A DNA stretch of 64,000 bases from assembly GCF_028553885.1 (NCBI RefSeq), contig NZ_CP067169.1:2405001-2469000 (forward strand), written 5' to 3'. The translations under genes were made by a program, and so were the position numbers. This DNA is from Paracoccus aestuarii. Its GTDB lineage: Bacteria; Pseudomonadota; Alphaproteobacteria; Rhodobacterales; Rhodobacteraceae. This document shows positions 1-9,740 of this stretch, in pieces; position 1 is the stretch's first letter; each line of letters starts with the position of its first letter. The notes below the pieces were generated by a model that saw nothing but the letters and a program-made list of their open reading frames with translations, had not been told where the DNA came from and did not search any database.

Positions 1-288
1 GGTCGCCTGGACGTCGTACTGGCCGACCACGCCCGCAACCTCGAAGGGCTGGCGCAGGATCATCTGCAGAACCGGACGCGCGAAATAGGCGTCGATGTCC
101 TTGCCGTTGACGGTGACCTTGCCCGAACCCGGCTTGACCCAGACGCGGGCGACCGCGTCCTTGCGCTTGCCGGTGGCATAGGACCGGCCCATGTCGTCGC
201 GCTGCGCCTCGCGGGTGGCGGCCGGCTCGGCGGCGTTCACCGACACGGCCGATTTCAGATCGTCGAGAGTCTTGATGTCTTCGGCCAT
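1..288 (-). CDS. rpsI: 30S ribosomal protein S9, 5' part only
   Basis: The minus-strand frame starts with ATG at 288 ([10 protein letters not shown]) and runs off the left edge of the window. The visible 96 residues have a Rhodobacterales-type N-terminal extension followed by the S9 signature region ([20 protein letters not shown]), then [12 protein letters not shown]9 is a small-subunit protein whose C-terminal tail, not seen here, reaches the P site. Only 2 bp separate it from the rplM stop, so the two are co-transcribed and probably translationally coupled, the usual rplM-rpsI operon. The C-terminal part and terminator lie outside the window. Identity is certain; completeness cannot be judged. 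Confidence 0.97.
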   Translation of the reverse strand, partial: MAEDIKTLDDLKSAVSVNAAEPAATREAQRDDMGRSYATGKRKDAVARVWVKPGSGKVTVNGKDIDAYFARPVLQMILRQPFEVAGVVGQYDVQAT

Positions 289-290
289 GA

Positions 291-755
291 TCATGCGCTC
301 CGGGTGTTTTTCTTGTTCAGGACTTTCACGTCCAGAACCTCGGGCTGCTGCGCCTCATGAGGATGCTCGGTCCCGGCATAGACGCGCAGATGCGTCATCT
401 GCTGCTTGCCCAGCTTGTTGCGGCTGATCATGCGCTCGACCGCCTTGAAGACGACGCGCTCGGGATGGGCGCCTTCCAGGATCTGGCGCGCGGTGCGGTG
501 CTTGATGCCGCCCGGATGGCCGGTGTGCCAGTAGTATTTCTTGTCGTCGCGCTTGTTGCCCGTCATCTGCACCTTGTCGGCGTTGATGATGATCACGTTG
601 TCGCCCATGTCCATGTGCGGCGTAAAGCTGGGCTTGTGCTTGCCGCGCAGGCGGCTGGCGACGATCGTGGCGAGGCGGCCCAGAACGACGCCCTCGGCGT
701 CGATCAGGATCCACTTCTTCTCGATCTCCGCCGGTTTCGCGGTATAGGTCTTCAT
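291..755 (-). CDS. rplM: 50S ribosomal protein L13
   Basis: A 154-residue protein beginning [20 protein letters not shown], with the L13 hallmarks: the VLGRLA segment near residue 25, the [13 protein letters not shown] segment near 51-63, the [12 protein letters not shown] block near 72-83, and [12 protein letters not shown] near 109-120. L13 is an early-assembling large-subunit protein that binds 23S rRNA. The length is normal for alphaproteobacteria. It is the first gene of a two-gene operon with rpsI. A candidate sigma-70-type promoter lies about 40-70 bp upstream of the start. Confidence 0.98.
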   Translation of the reverse strand: MKTYTAKPAEIEKKWILIDAEGVVLGRLATIVASRLRGKHKPSFTPHMDMGDNVIIINADKVQMTGNKRDDKKYYWHTGHPGGIKHRTARQILEGAHPERVVFKAVERMISRNKLGKQQMTHLRVYAGTEHPHEAQQPEVLDVKVLNKKNTRSA

Positions 756-792
756 CTGTCGTCCCTTCAGGGTCGTGTGTATTCGAGATGGG

Positions 793-823
793 CGTATATC
801 CTGAATCGCCGCGCGCAGGTCAA
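793..823 (-). promoter_or_regulatory. candidate promoter for rplM-rpsI
   Basis: Read on the minus strand, TTGACC (823-818) is followed by TATACG (798-793, spacing 19) or by GATATA (800-795, spacing 17), 38-40 bp ahead of the rplM start. The -35 match is good, the -10 match only fair. Placement is inferred from motif and position; no start site is visible from sequence alone. Confidence 0.45.
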
Positions 824-909
824 GCCCACACCGGACGGATTACCCGAACAAAAACAGATGCTTGCAACTTAGGTATCTGAATACCGCATTGCAGACCCCG
901 GAAATCAGG

Positions 910-1329
910 TCATTTCGGCGGAATCGAATAGGTCATGGAACAGCGCGCCACCGGCTCGTCCAGCCCCTCGGAATGGATCAGCGCATCCGCCACGGCCAGC
1001 ACCCGCCCCAGCTTCAGCACCCGGCATTCCGCCAGCAGATCCACCCCCGCCACGGGCTTTCGCATGAAGTCGATGCTGGCGCTGGTCGTCACCGCCAGCC
1101 CCACCGGCCCGATCCGCGACAGGATCGCGCAATAGATCGCCAGATCCGCCAGCGCGAACATCGACGGCCCGCTGACCGTGCCGCCGGGGCGCAGATGCCC
1201 CTCATCCACCACCAGCCGCGCGACCAGGCCCTCGGGCCCCACGCTTTCGACGCGATAGCTGCCCGCGACCTGCGGAAAGTCCCGCGCCAGGAACGCGTTC
1301 AGCGCGTCCCGGTCCATGGCGATCGTCAT
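910..1329 (-). CDS. PaaI-family hotdog-fold thioesterase
   Basis: A 139-residue protein that reads as a single hotdog domain. The central segment GGTVSGPSMFALADLAIYCA corresponds to the conserved PaaI-type helix with its catalytic acid region, and the SIDFMRKP segment to the following strand. Members of this family hydrolyse acyl-CoA thioesters, often phenylacetyl-CoA-type or medium-chain acyl-CoAs; the substrate here cannot be read from sequence. The ATG at 1329 is preceded by a G-rich ribosome site. It is divergent from an enoyl-CoA hydratase with 56 bp between the two starts, which suggests shared regulation and a role in acyl-CoA metabolism. Confidence 0.85.
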   Translation of the reverse strand: MTIAMDRDALNAFLARDFPQVAGSYRVESVGPEGLVARLVVDEGHLRPGGTVSGPSMFALADLAIYCAILSRIGPVGLAVTTSASIDFMRKPVAGVDLLAECRVLKLGRVLAVADALIHSEGLDEPVARCSMTYSIPPK

Positions 1330-1385
1330 GCTTCCCCCCTGCCCCTTTGCGCCTTACGCTTTCGCCAAACGAACCGGAGTTCAAG

Positions 1386-2153
1386 ATGTTTCAGCCCCTG
1401 ACCACGCGGAATGACGGCCCCATCGCCCATCTGGTGATGGACAGCCCCGGCAATCACAACGCCCTGTCGCTGCAGATGATCGCGGCATTGACCGAAGCGC
1501 TGGACCGGATCGCGGCATCGGATGCGCGGGTGGTGATCCTGTCGGCGCGGGGGCGGGCCTTCTGCGCGGGCCATGACCTGCGCCAGATGCAGGCGATGCG
1601 CGAAGGCCCGGACCCGCAGGCGGCGCTGACGGACCTGTTCGACCGCTGCTCGGCCCTGATGATGCGGATCGCGGCCCTACCCCAGCCGGTGATCGCCCAG
1701 GTCCAGGGGGTGGCGACGGCGGCGGGCTGTCAGCTGGTGGCCTCCTGCGATCTGGCCACGGCATCGGATCAGGCGCGATTCGGCGTGAACGGCATCGCGA
1801 TCGGGCTGTTCTGTTCCACCCCGGCGGTGGCGCTGTCGCGGGCGATCCCGCCCCGCGCCGCCTTCGAGATGCTGACCACCGGCGATTTCATCCCCGCCGC
1901 CCGCGCGGCCGATCTGGGCCTGGTCAACCGCGTGACCCGTCCCGACCGGCTGGAGGAGGAGACCCGCGCCTTGGCCGACAGCATCGCCGCCAAGGACCCG
2001 GCCGCGATCCGCATCGGCAAGGCCGCCTTCCGCGCCCAGGCCGGCCAAGCCCTGCCCGACGCCTATCGCATCGCGGCCGAGGCCATGTGCACCAACATGA
2101 TGCAGCCCGCGACCGCCGAGGGCATCGCCGCCTTCCTGGACCGGCGCCGCTGA
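1386..2153 (+). CDS. enoyl-CoA hydratase / isomerase family protein
   Basis: A 255-residue crotonase-fold protein starting MFQPLTTRND. An in-frame upstream start at 1347 would overlap the divergent gene's leader and adds residues that do not look like family sequence, so the ATG at 1386 is preferred. Visible family features are GRAFCAGHDLRQM near residues 58-70 (first oxyanion-hole segment), the VQGVATAAGCQLVASCDLA block near 105-123 (second oxyanion-hole segment) and the ATASDQARFGVNGIAIG strand. The family hydrates or isomerises enoyl-CoA thioesters. One of the two acidic residues of classical hydratases is not evident, so the exact reaction is uncertain. It ends 4 bp before the convergent murD. 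Confidence 0.85.
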   Translation: MFQPLTTRNDGPIAHLVMDSPGNHNALSLQMIAALTEALDRIAASDARVVILSARGRAFCAGHDLRQMQAMREGPDPQAALTDLFDRCSALMMRIAALPQPVIAQVQGVATAAGCQLVASCDLATASDQARFGVNGIAIGLFCSTPAVALSRAIPPRAAFEMLTTGDFIPAARAADLGLVNRVTRPDRLEEETRALADSIAAKDPAAIRIGKAAFRAQAGQALPDAYRIAAEAMCTNMMQPATAEGIAAFLDRRR

Positions 2154-2157
2154 TCCG

Positions 2158-3555
2158 TCAGGCCAGCCCCTCGACCACGCGCATGAAATCCTCGCCGCGC
2201 TTCTCGAAGTTCGGATATTGGTCGAAACTGGCCGCGGCGGGGGCCAGCAGGACGGTCTCGCCCGGCTCGGCCTCGGCATGGGCCCGTTCGGTGGCCTGGG
2301 CCAGGGTCTCGACCACCTCATGCGGCAGGCCGTTCAGCTCCATCGCGAAGTCGCGGGCCGAATGGCCGAACAGATAGGCCTTGCTGACCCGCCCCAGATG
2401 CGGGACCAGCCCGGCGATGCCGCCCTCCTTGCCCAGGCCCCCGGCGATCCAGCGGATCCGGTCGAAGGCCTGCAGCGCCTTGGCGGCGGCATCGACATTG
2501 GTGGCCTTGCTGTCATTGACATAGCGCACGCCGCCGATCTCGGCGACCAGCTGGCTGCGATGGGGCAGGCCGCGAAAGCTGTGGAACGCGGCCTCGATCT
2601 GGCGCGGGGCCAGGCCCAGCGCGCGGCAGGCGGCATAGGCCGCGCAGGCGTTCTGGTGGTTATGCGCCCCCGGCAGCCCGCCGATGCCGCGAAGGTCGAT
2701 GGACCCCGCCTGCCGCCCCTTGCGCCATTCCGACAGGAACCCCTTGCGGGCAAAGACCGACCAGCCGTAACGCTCCAGCTTCTGCCCCGACGAGATCCGG
2801 ATCACCCGGTCATCGGACGGGCCCATGCCCAGCTGGTTGGCGATGTACTGGCCCTCGGGCTCGTCGACGCCGATCACGGCGCGGTCCGGGCCGCCCTCGG
2901 CGAACAGGCGCCGCTTGGCCGCGAAATAGCCGCCATAGCCGCCATGCCGGTCCAGATGATCCGGCGACAGGTTGGTGAAGACCGCCACATCCGGCGTCAG
3001 CGCCCGCGCAAGGTCGGTCTGATAGCTGGACAGCTCCAGCACCACGACCTCGCCGTCGATGGCGGGGTCCAGCGACAGCACGCCCGTGCCGATATTTCCG
3101 CCCATCTGGACCGGGCGGCCCGCCTCGGACAGGATATGGTGGATCAGCGCGGTGGTGGTCGACTTGCCGTTCGACCCGGTGACGGCGACGACACGGGGGG
3201 CGCGGTCGAACCCCTCCCAATCGGCGCTGGCATAGCTGCGAAAGAACAGGCCCACGTCATTATCGACCGGCACGCCACGGGCATAGGCTTGGGCGATGAC
3301 CGGATGCGGACGGGGATAAAGATGCGGAATGCCCGGGCTGACGATCAGCGCGCGCACGCCGTCCCAGGCGGCATCGCGGGTCAGGTCGGCGATCTCGATC
3401 CCTTGGGCGATGGCGGCCTCGCGGGTGTCCTGGCCGTCATCCCAGGCAATGACACGGGCGCCGCCCTCGGCCAGCGCGGCGACGGTGGCCCGGCCCGACC
3501 GCCCCAGGCCAAGGACCGCGATGGTCTGATCTTCGACGCCCTGGACTGGGATCAT
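2158..3555 (-). CDS. murD: UDP-N-acetylmuramoyl-L-alanine--D-glutamate ligase
   Basis: This 465-residue cytoplasmic ligase adds D-glutamate to UDP-MurNAc-L-Ala in peptidoglycan precursor synthesis. The N-terminal Rossmann-like domain has the [11 protein letters not shown] nucleotide-binding turn (residues 14-24); the ATP-binding P-loop GSNGKST is at 127-133; the [10 protein letters not shown] segment follows; the C-terminal domain carries GLPHRSQ and NDSKATN. It is the last gene of the minus-strand cluster seen here, 70 bp downstream of mraY. In many relatives ftsW, murG and murC follow murD directly, whereas here a convergent enoyl-CoA hydratase gene does, so the rest of the dcw cluster must lie elsewhere. 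Confidence 0.97.
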   Translation of the reverse strand: MIPVQGVEDQTIAVLGLGRSGRATVAALAEGGARVIAWDDGQDTREAAIAQGIEIADLTRDAAWDGVRALIVSPGIPHLYPRPHPVIAQAYARGVPVDNDVGLFFRSYASADWEGFDRAPRVVAVTGSNGKSTTTALIHHILSEAGRPVQMGGNIGTGVLSLDPAIDGEVVVLELSSYQTDLARALTPDVAVFTNLSPDHLDRHGGYGGYFAAKRRLFAEGGPDRAVIGVDEPEGQYIANQLGMGPSDDRVIRISSGQKLERYGWSVFARKGFLSEWRKGRQAGSIDLRGIGGLPGAHNHQNACAAYAACRALGLAPRQIEAAFHSFRGLPHRSQLVAEIGGVRYVNDSKATNVDAAAKALQAFDRIRWIAGGLGKEGGIAGLVPHLGRVSKAYLFGHSARDFAMELNGLPHEVVETLAQATERAHAEAEPGETVLLAPAAASFDQYPNFEKRGEDFMRVVEGLA

Positions 3556-3625
3556 GGCACGGCTCCTGCAGGAAAATGACGGGGTTCCCCGCCCCCCGCG
3601 GGATAGGCGGTCCGCGCCGCCGGGT

Positions 3626-4708
3626 CTAGCGCAGTTTCAGCGTCGCCAGGCCGATCAGCGCCAGGATCAGCGCGATGATCCAGAAGCGGATGACGATCTG
3701 CGCCTCGCCCCAGCCCTTCTTTTCGAAATGGTGGTGGATGGGGGCCATCAGAAAGACCCGCTTGCCCGTGCGCTTGAAATAGAGGACCTGGATGATGACC
3801 GACAGCGCCTCGACCACAAAAAGGCCGCCGACGATGGCCAGCACGATCTCGTGCTTGGTGACGACGGCGATGGCCCCCAGCGCGCCACCCAGGGCCAGCG
3901 ACCCGGTATCGCCCATGAAGACCGCCGCGGGGGGCGCGTTGTACCACAGGAACCCCAGCCCCCCGCCGATCAGCGCCGAGACGAAGATCAGGATCTCGCC
4001 CGATCCGGGAACGTGGTGGACGCCCAGATATTCGGTGAAGTCCACGCGGCCCACGGTATAGGCGATGACGCCCAGCGTGCCCGCCGCGATCATCACCGGC
4101 ATGATGGCCAGCCCGTCCAGCCCGTCGGTCAGGTTCACCGCATTGGCCGCCCCCACGATCACGATCATCGAGAAGGGCACGAAGAACCAGCCCAGGTTGA
4201 TCAGCACATCCTTGAAGACCGGCAGCGCCAGCTGGTTGGTCAGCGCCGCGGGATGCATGACGCTGGCCGCCAGCCCCGCCGCCAGCGCGATCAGCAGGCC
4301 CAGCCCCATCCGGGTGCGCGAACTGACGCCCTTGGTGTTGTGCTTGGTGACCTTGGCATAGTCGTCGGCGAAACCGATCGCGGCGAAGCCCGCCGTGACC
4401 AGCATCACGATCCAGACATAGCCATTGTCCAGCCGCGCCCAGAGCAGCGTGGAGAACAGCAGCGCAGACAGGATCAGCAGCCCCCCCATGGTGGGCGTGC
4501 CCGCCTTGGCCAGATGCCCTTCGGGGCCGTCATCGCGGATCGGCTGGCCCTTCTTCTGCACGCGGCGCAGATAGTTGATCAGCGGCTGGCCGAAGATGAA
4601 GCCGAAGAACAGCGCCGTGAAGAACGCGGCCCCCGCCCGGAAGGTGATATAGCGGAAGAGGTTGAAGAAATCCCCCCCCTCCGACAGATTGCTGAGCCAG
4701 TAGAGCAT
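3626..4708 (-). CDS. mraY: phospho-N-acetylmuramoyl-pentapeptide-transferase
   Basis: A 360-residue polytopic inner-membrane enzyme that transfers phospho-MurNAc-pentapeptide to undecaprenyl phosphate to make lipid I. About ten membrane segments are apparent. Diagnostic motifs are the Mg-binding GFADDYAK region (about 116), [10 protein letters not shown] (about 192-201), [12 protein letters not shown] (about 265-276) and the HHHFEKKGW motif near residue 325. Length is typical. It sits 4 bp after murF in the dcw cluster, consistent with one transcript. Confidence 0.98.
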   Translation of the reverse strand: MLYWLSNLSEGGDFFNLFRYITFRAGAAFFTALFFGFIFGQPLINYLRRVQKKGQPIRDDGPEGHLAKAGTPTMGGLLILSALLFSTLLWARLDNGYVWIVMLVTAGFAAIGFADDYAKVTKHNTKGVSSRTRMGLGLLIALAAGLAASVMHPAALTNQLALPVFKDVLINLGWFFVPFSMIVIVGAANAVNLTDGLDGLAIMPVMIAAGTLGVIAYTVGRVDFTEYLGVHHVPGSGEILIFVSALIGGGLGFLWYNAPPAAVFMGDTGSLALGGALGAIAVVTKHEIVLAIVGGLFVVEALSVIIQVLYFKRTGKRVFLMAPIHHHFEKKGWGEAQIVIRFWIIALILALIGLATLKLR

Positions 4709-4712
4709 GGCA

Positions 4713-6083
4713 TTATCCTTTGTCTTGGGCGGCCCGGGCGCGCAACGCGTCGACCACCGTGGAAATCCGCGAGGATTTCGAACCCTTGACCAGCACCACG
4801 TCGCCCGCCCCGATCAGGTCGGGCGCGGATGCGGCCAGCTCGGCCGCGGTCGCGGCCCAGATCCCGCGCCGACCCTCGGGCAGCGCGTCATGCAGGTGCC
4901 GCATCAGCGGCCCCGCGCAATGGACCAGGTCGATCCGGTCCATCGCCGGGTCGCGGGCCATGTCGCGATGCATCGCGACCTCGTCCCGGCCCAGTTCCAG
5001 CATGTCGCCCAGGATGGCCACGCGGCGCGGCCCGTCCTGGGCCGCCAGCATCGCCAGCCCCGCCGACAGCGATGTCGGATTGGCGTTGAAGGCGTCGTCG
5101 ATCAGGCGGATGCCGCCCAGATCCTCCAGCGCACCCCGGCCGTTCGGCGGGCGCCAGTCCGACAGGCGCCCGCCCGCCTGCGCCACATCCGCCCCGGCGG
5201 CGCCCAGCGCGGCCAGCACGCCCACCGCATTCATCGCGAAATGCCGCCCCGTCGTCCCCAGCGCGAAGGAGACCGTCTCGCCCGTGATCCGCGCCTGGCC
5301 CGACAGCCCGCCATCCCTGGCGCTGATGCGCAGCGGCCGGGCCATGCCGTGATCGCCGAATCCCAGCACGAAGGCCCCCGCCGCATCCGCGCAGTCGCGC
5401 AGGATCTGGGTCACGGGCAGGTCCTCGGGGATGATTGCATGGCCGGGGGCGACCAGCCCCTGAAAGATCGAGCCCTTCTCGCGGGCGATCCCCTCGATCG
5501 CACCGAAGGCCTCCAGATGGGCGGCGGCGATGGTGGTGATCATCGCCACATGCGGGCGGGCCATGCGCGACAGGGGCGCGATCTCGCCCGGATTGCTCAT
5601 GCCGATCTCGATGACGGCGAAATCCGTGTCGGCGGGCATGCGGGCCAAGGTCAGCGGCACGCCCCAATGGTTGTTGTAGCTGGCCTCGGCCGCATGGATC
5701 ACGCCCTGCCCGGCCAAGGCGGCGCGCGCCATCTCCTTGGTCGAGGTCTTGCCGACCGACCCGGTGATGGCGATGACGCGGCCCTGCATGCGGGCGCGGC
5801 CCGCGCGGCCCAGATCCTCCAGCCCGTGCAGCACGTCGGGAACGACCAGCAGCGGCGCATCCGGCGCAACGCCATCGGGGATGCGGCTGACCAGCGCGGC
5901 GGCCGCGCCCGCGGCCAGGGCCTGGGCCACGAAATCATGCCCGTCGCGCGCCGCCTGCAGCGCGACGAACAGATCGCCCGGCCGGATGCTGCGCGTGTCG
6001 ATCGACACGCCCGTCGCGGCCCAAGGTGCCGTCACCCGCCCGCCGGTGGCGGCGGCGGCCTCCTCCGATGTCCATAATGTCAT
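4713..6083 (-). CDS. murF: UDP-MurNAc-tripeptide--D-alanyl-D-alanine ligase
   Basis: A 456-residue Mur ligase that adds D-Ala-D-Ala to the UDP-MurNAc tripeptide. The N-terminal domain carries the [13 protein letters not shown] segment common to MurE and MurF; the P-loop GSVGKTS is at 108-114; [16 protein letters not shown] (about 133-148) is a MurF signature; the C-terminal domain has [10 protein letters not shown]. Its start overlaps the murE stop by 4 bp (ATGA), indicating translational coupling. Confidence 0.97.
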   Translation of the reverse strand: MTLWTSEEAAAATGGRVTAPWAATGVSIDTRSIRPGDLFVALQAARDGHDFVAQALAAGAAAALVSRIPDGVAPDAPLLVVPDVLHGLEDLGRAGRARMQGRVIAITGSVGKTSTKEMARAALAGQGVIHAAEASYNNHWGVPLTLARMPADTDFAVIEIGMSNPGEIAPLSRMARPHVAMITTIAAAHLEAFGAIEGIAREKGSIFQGLVAPGHAIIPEDLPVTQILRDCADAAGAFVLGFGDHGMARPLRISARDGGLSGQARITGETVSFALGTTGRHFAMNAVGVLAALGAAGADVAQAGGRLSDWRPPNGRGALEDLGGIRLIDDAFNANPTSLSAGLAMLAAQDGPRRVAILGDMLELGRDEVAMHRDMARDPAMDRIDLVHCAGPLMRHLHDALPEGRRGIWAATAAELAASAPDLIGAGDVVLVKGSKSSRISTVVDALRARAAQDKG

Positions 6084-7579
6084 ATCCGACCGTCCAGTGC
6101 CGCCACCGCGACCGAGGCCTGTTCGGCATCGTCGAAGGGATAGACGTCCTGACCGACGATCTGGCCGGTCTCGTGCCCCTTGCCGCAGATCAGCAGCGCG
6201 TCGCCCGGCTGCAGCGCATCGACGCCGCGCAGGATCGCCTCGGCACGGTCGCCGACCTCCGTGGCCTCGGGGCCCGCGCCCTCCAGCACGGCGGCGCGGA
6301 TGGCGGCGGGATCCTCGGTCCGGGGGTTGTCGTCGGTGACGATGACCACATCGGCATGATCGGCTGCTGCCTGGCCCATCAGCGGGCGCTTGCCGCGGTC
6401 GCGATCGCCGCCCGCGCCGATGATGCAGATGATCCGGCCCATCACATGCGGGCGCAGCGATTGCAGCGCCGCGATCACCGCGCCGGGCTTATGCGCGTAA
6501 TCGACGAAGACCGCCGCCCCGTTGTCGCGCTGCGCGGCCAGCTGCATGCGGCCCCGGACCGTTGTCAGCCCGGGCAGCACGCGCAGGATGTCATCGGCCG
6601 CGTCGCCCGCGGCCAGGCACAGGCCCATCGCGGCCAGCACGTTTTCCGCCTGGAATCCGCCGATCAGCGGCAGGCGGATCAGATGCGCCTGCCCCATCAG
6701 CGAGAACCGCAGGTCCTGCCCCGTCGCGTCATAGCGCTGGCCCAGGATGCGCAGCATGGCGTTGTCGCCCGTTCCCACCGTCGTCAGCGCCAGGCCGCGA
6801 TCGGTGGCGATGTCGGCCATCTGCCGCCCGCGGGCGCCGTCGATATTGATGACGGCGGCCGCGCCGTCCTCCAGCACGCGGTTGAACAGCAGCGCCTTGG
6901 CCGCGAAATATTCGTCGAAGCCCGCATGGTAATCCAGGTGATCCTGGCTGAAATTGGTAAAGGCCCCCGCCTCCAGCCGCACCCCGTCCAGGCGGCGCTG
7001 GTCCAGCCCGTGGCTGGACGCCTCCATCGCGGCATGGGTGACGCCCGCGCCCGCCGCCTCGGCCAGGATGCGATGCAGGGTCAGGGGATCGGGCGTGGTA
7101 TGGGACAGGGGCGCGTGGTGGTCGCCCTCGACCCCCATCGTGCCCATGCTGATCGCCTTGTGATCCAGCGCCTGCCAGATCTGGCGGGTGAAGCTGGCCA
7201 CGCTGGTCTTGCCGCTGGTGCCGGTGACGGCCACGACGTGATCGGGCTGATCGGCGAACCACAAGGCCGCCGCACCCGCCAGGGCCGCGCGCGGATCCTC
7301 AGCCACGACCAGCGCGCCGTCCCAACCGGCCAGTTGATCGGCCGCGATCTCGGCCCCCTGGCGGTCGGTCAGGATGGCTGCGGCCTGCATGCGGATGGCG
7401 TATTGGATGAATTCCCCGCCATGGATCGCCGATCCGGGCAGGGCCGCGAACAGGTGGCCGGGCCGCACATGGCGGCTGTCCAGCGACAGCCCCGTGATCT
7501 GCGGGTCGCGCCCGCCCGATGCCCGCAGGCCAAGGCGCGACAGCGCCAGCTGATCCGTGTTCACGTTCCCACCCGTCAT
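6080..7579 (-). CDS. murE: UDP-MurNAc-L-Ala-D-Glu--2,6-diaminopimelate ligase
   Basis: A 499-residue Mur ligase. The P-loop GTSGKTS is at 120-126. The DNPR motif (in VTDDNPRTEDP, about residue 411) marks enzymes that add meso-diaminopimelate rather than lysine, which fits a Gram-negative peptidoglycan. The N-terminal uridine-binding domain has LDSRHVRPGHLFAALPG. Its start overlaps the ftsI stop by 4 bp and its stop overlaps the murF start by 4 bp. Confidence 0.97.
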   Translation of the reverse strand: MTGGNVNTDQLALSRLGLRASGGRDPQITGLSLDSRHVRPGHLFAALPGSAIHGGEFIQYAIRMQAAAILTDRQGAEIAADQLAGWDGALVVAEDPRAALAGAAALWFADQPDHVVAVTGTSGKTSVASFTRQIWQALDHKAISMGTMGVEGDHHAPLSHTTPDPLTLHRILAEAAGAGVTHAAMEASSHGLDQRRLDGVRLEAGAFTNFSQDHLDYHAGFDEYFAAKALLFNRVLEDGAAAVINIDGARGRQMADIATDRGLALTTVGTGDNAMLRILGQRYDATGQDLRFSLMGQAHLIRLPLIGGFQAENVLAAMGLCLAAGDAADDILRVLPGLTTVRGRMQLAAQRDNGAAVFVDYAHKPGAVIAALQSLRPHVMGRIICIIGAGGDRDRGKRPLMGQAAADHADVVIVTDDNPRTEDPAAIRAAVLEGAGPEATEVGDRAEAILRGVDALQPGDALLICGKGHETGQIVGQDVYPFDDAEQASVAVAALDGRI

Positions 7580-9405
7580 TGGTTCGAGACGAGCCTTACC
7601 GCAGCCTCCGTCGCGGGTTCAACACGCGGCTCGAACCGGGCGGCGACCGTCGGCAGTTTTTCGTCGGTGATCGGCTCCAGCCCCAACAGCGGGCCCAAGC
7701 GGCGCACGACCTCGGCGGTGACGGGCACGACGGTGTGACCGGCGGTCCTGACCACCGTGCCGTTCACCGTCGTCTCGGGTTCGTCCAGCGCGACGATCAG
7801 CACGTATTTGGGATCGCTGGCGGGAAAGATCGACGCGAAGGTCGCGATGACCTTGTTCTTGTAATACCCGCCCGAGGCGCGCGGCTTGTCGGCGGTGCCG
7901 GTCTTGCCCGCGACCTCGTAGCCCGGAACCTCGGCCTGGCGGGCGGTGCCGCGCGTGACGACCTGGCGCAGCATGTCCACCGACATGGCGGCGGCGCGGG
8001 GCGACAGGACCTGCTCACCCTCCGGGCGCTGGCGGCCATGGACCAAGGTGGGGGTCACGCGCCGCCCGCCATTGGCGATGGTCGCATAGGCCGCCGCCAG
8101 ATGCAGCGGACTGGCCGCCAGCCCGTGGCCGAAGCTGACCGTGGCCGCGGTCACCGCGGGCCAACGGGTGGGGACCAAGGGCTGGCCGGTCGGCGCCTCG
8201 ACCATCTCGACCGGGGTCGGCACGAACAGGCCAAGCTTTTCCAGGAAATCGCGCTGGCGGTCCACGCCGATCATCTGCGCGATCCGCACCGTCGCCACGT
8301 TCGAGGATTTCACGATCACGTCGGTCGCCGACAGCTCGCGCCCGTAGTTGTGGAAATCGTTGATCAGGAACCGCCCGATCCGCATCGGCGCCTGCGCGTT
8401 GATCCCGCTGGAGGGGTTGATCAGCTGCAGGTCCAGTGCCTGCGCGACCGGAAAGATCTTGAAGGTCGAACCCAGCTCGTACTGGCCCTGGACCGCGCGG
8501 TTGAACAGCGGGCTGTCCGAGGGCTCGCCCGTCAGCAGCGGGCGGGGCCGGTCGTTCGGGTCGAAATCGGGCAGGCTGGCCATGGCCAGGATCTCGCCCG
8601 AGGCGACCTCCATCAGGATGCCGGTCGCGCCCTTGGCGTTCATCACCGTCATGCCCGACCACAGCACGTCCTCCATCGCCTGCTGCAGCGTCAGGTCGAT
8701 GGACAGGGCCAGGGGCGCGCCTTCGTTGGCGGGGTCGCGCAGCCAGGCGTCGAAGGCCTTCTCGACGCCCGCCACGCCGATCACCTCGGCGCTGCTGACG
8801 CCCTCGTTGCCAAAGCCGGACCCGCCCAGGATGTGGCTGGCCACGTCGCCATTGGGATAGATGCGCATCTCGCGCGGGCCGAACAGCAGGCCCGGCTCGC
8901 CCAGGTCATGGACGGCCTGCATCTGTTCGGGGCTGATCTTGCGCTTGATCCACATGAACTTGCGTTCGCCGGTGAAATCGCGCGTCAGCCGTTCGACGTC
9001 CAGATCGGGAAAGATCCGCGCCAGGCCGCGCGCGGCACCGACCGGATCGACCATCTGATGGGGATGGGCATAGACCGAATGGGTCAGCAGGTTCGTCGCC
9101 AGCACCCGGCCCCGCCGGTCGGTGATGTCGGCGCGCTGCGACATGATCTGGCCCGACAGGACCTGGGCGCGCGGCTCGGCCGCGTCGCTGGAGGCCAGCA
9201 CCCCCATCCGCGTCGCCACCGTCCCGAAGGCCAGCAGGAAACAGCCCGCCATCACGATCAGCCGCCCCTCGGCCCGCCTGCGGGCGCGGGCCTGCTCCTG
9301 TTCATGGCGGCGGCGCCGGTTCTCGGCCTCGATGTCGTCCGGGTTCTCGCCGCGTTCACGGGCGCGAAGAATGCGGGCCAGGGGGCGCAAGGGGGTGCGG
9401 ATCAT
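7576..9405 (-). CDS. ftsI: septal peptidoglycan transpeptidase FtsI (PBP3)
   Basis: A 609-residue class B penicillin-binding protein, the division-specific transpeptidase of the septum. A basic cytoplasmic N-terminus is followed by one membrane anchor (about 48-68), a pedestal domain with RADITDRRGRVLATN (about 91-105), and the transpeptidase domain with active-site S313-TF-K316, S367-S-N369 and K501-T-G503. All three catalytic motifs are intact. It overlaps ftsL upstream by 4 bp and murE downstream by 4 bp. FtsI acts with FtsW and the FtsQLB complex at the divisome; ftsW is not in this window. Confidence 0.97.
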   Translation of the reverse strand: MIRTPLRPLARILRARERGENPDDIEAENRRRRHEQEQARARRRAEGRLIVMAGCFLLAFGTVATRMGVLASSDAAEPRAQVLSGQIMSQRADITDRRGRVLATNLLTHSVYAHPHQMVDPVGAARGLARIFPDLDVERLTRDFTGERKFMWIKRKISPEQMQAVHDLGEPGLLFGPREMRIYPNGDVASHILGGSGFGNEGVSSAEVIGVAGVEKAFDAWLRDPANEGAPLALSIDLTLQQAMEDVLWSGMTVMNAKGATGILMEVASGEILAMASLPDFDPNDRPRPLLTGEPSDSPLFNRAVQGQYELGSTFKIFPVAQALDLQLINPSSGINAQAPMRIGRFLINDFHNYGRELSATDVIVKSSNVATVRIAQMIGVDRQRDFLEKLGLFVPTPVEMVEAPTGQPLVPTRWPAVTAATVSFGHGLAASPLHLAAAYATIANGGRRVTPTLVHGRQRPEGEQVLSPRAAAMSVDMLRQVVTRGTARQAEVPGYEVAGKTGTADKPRASGGYYKNKVIATFASIFPASDPKYVLIVALDEPETTVNGTVVRTAGHTVVPVTAEVVRRLGPLLGLEPITDEKLPTVAARFEPRVEPATEAAVRLVSNQ

Positions 9406-9740
9406 GGCTGGGTTTCCTCGGAGATGTCATCGGGGATTTCGGGGGGCGGCGGCGGCGCGGGATAGTCGACATGGTCCAGATCCAGGAACTGGCCCGATTC
9501 GACCGGGACCAGCTGCAGCCGCTCGAAGTTCAGGTCGACCAGCTGGCGCAGCCGCTCGGGGCGGTTCAGATAGGCCCATTCGGCCCGCAGGACGCCCAGC
9601 TCGTCGCGCAGGCCCGCGATCTCGCGCTGGACCTGGGACATCTGGGCCATCGAGGCCTGGGTGGCGTAATTCTCGCGATAGGCCCAGAAGGCCAGGCCCA
9701 TCACCACCATCACGCAGGCCAGATAGGTCAGCGACCGCAT
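9402..9740 (-). CDS. ftsL: cell division protein FtsL
   Basis: A 112-residue bitopic membrane protein: a short N-terminus, a membrane segment at about residues 4-21 (LTYLACVMVVMGLAFWAY), then a helical stretch with coiled-coil character (AQVQREIAGLRDELGVLRAE) and an acidic, proline-rich tail. Sequence similarity in this family is weak; the call rests on topology, size and its fixed place between rsmH and ftsI. FtsL forms a complex with FtsB and FtsQ; an FtsB-like gene is found separately at 15181-15474. Confidence 0.88.
   Translation of the reverse strand: MRSLTYLACVMVVMGLAFWAYRENYATQASMAQMSQVQREIAGLRDELGVLRAEWAYLNRPERLRQLVDLNFERLQLVPVESGQFLDLDHVDYPAPPPPPEIPDDISEETQP

Noticed and set aside
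2218..9465. Long plus-strand frames (450-650 codons) over the mur genes
   Set aside because: Shadows of murD, mraY, murF, murE and ftsI. All have Arg/Gln/His-rich low-complexity translations without domains.
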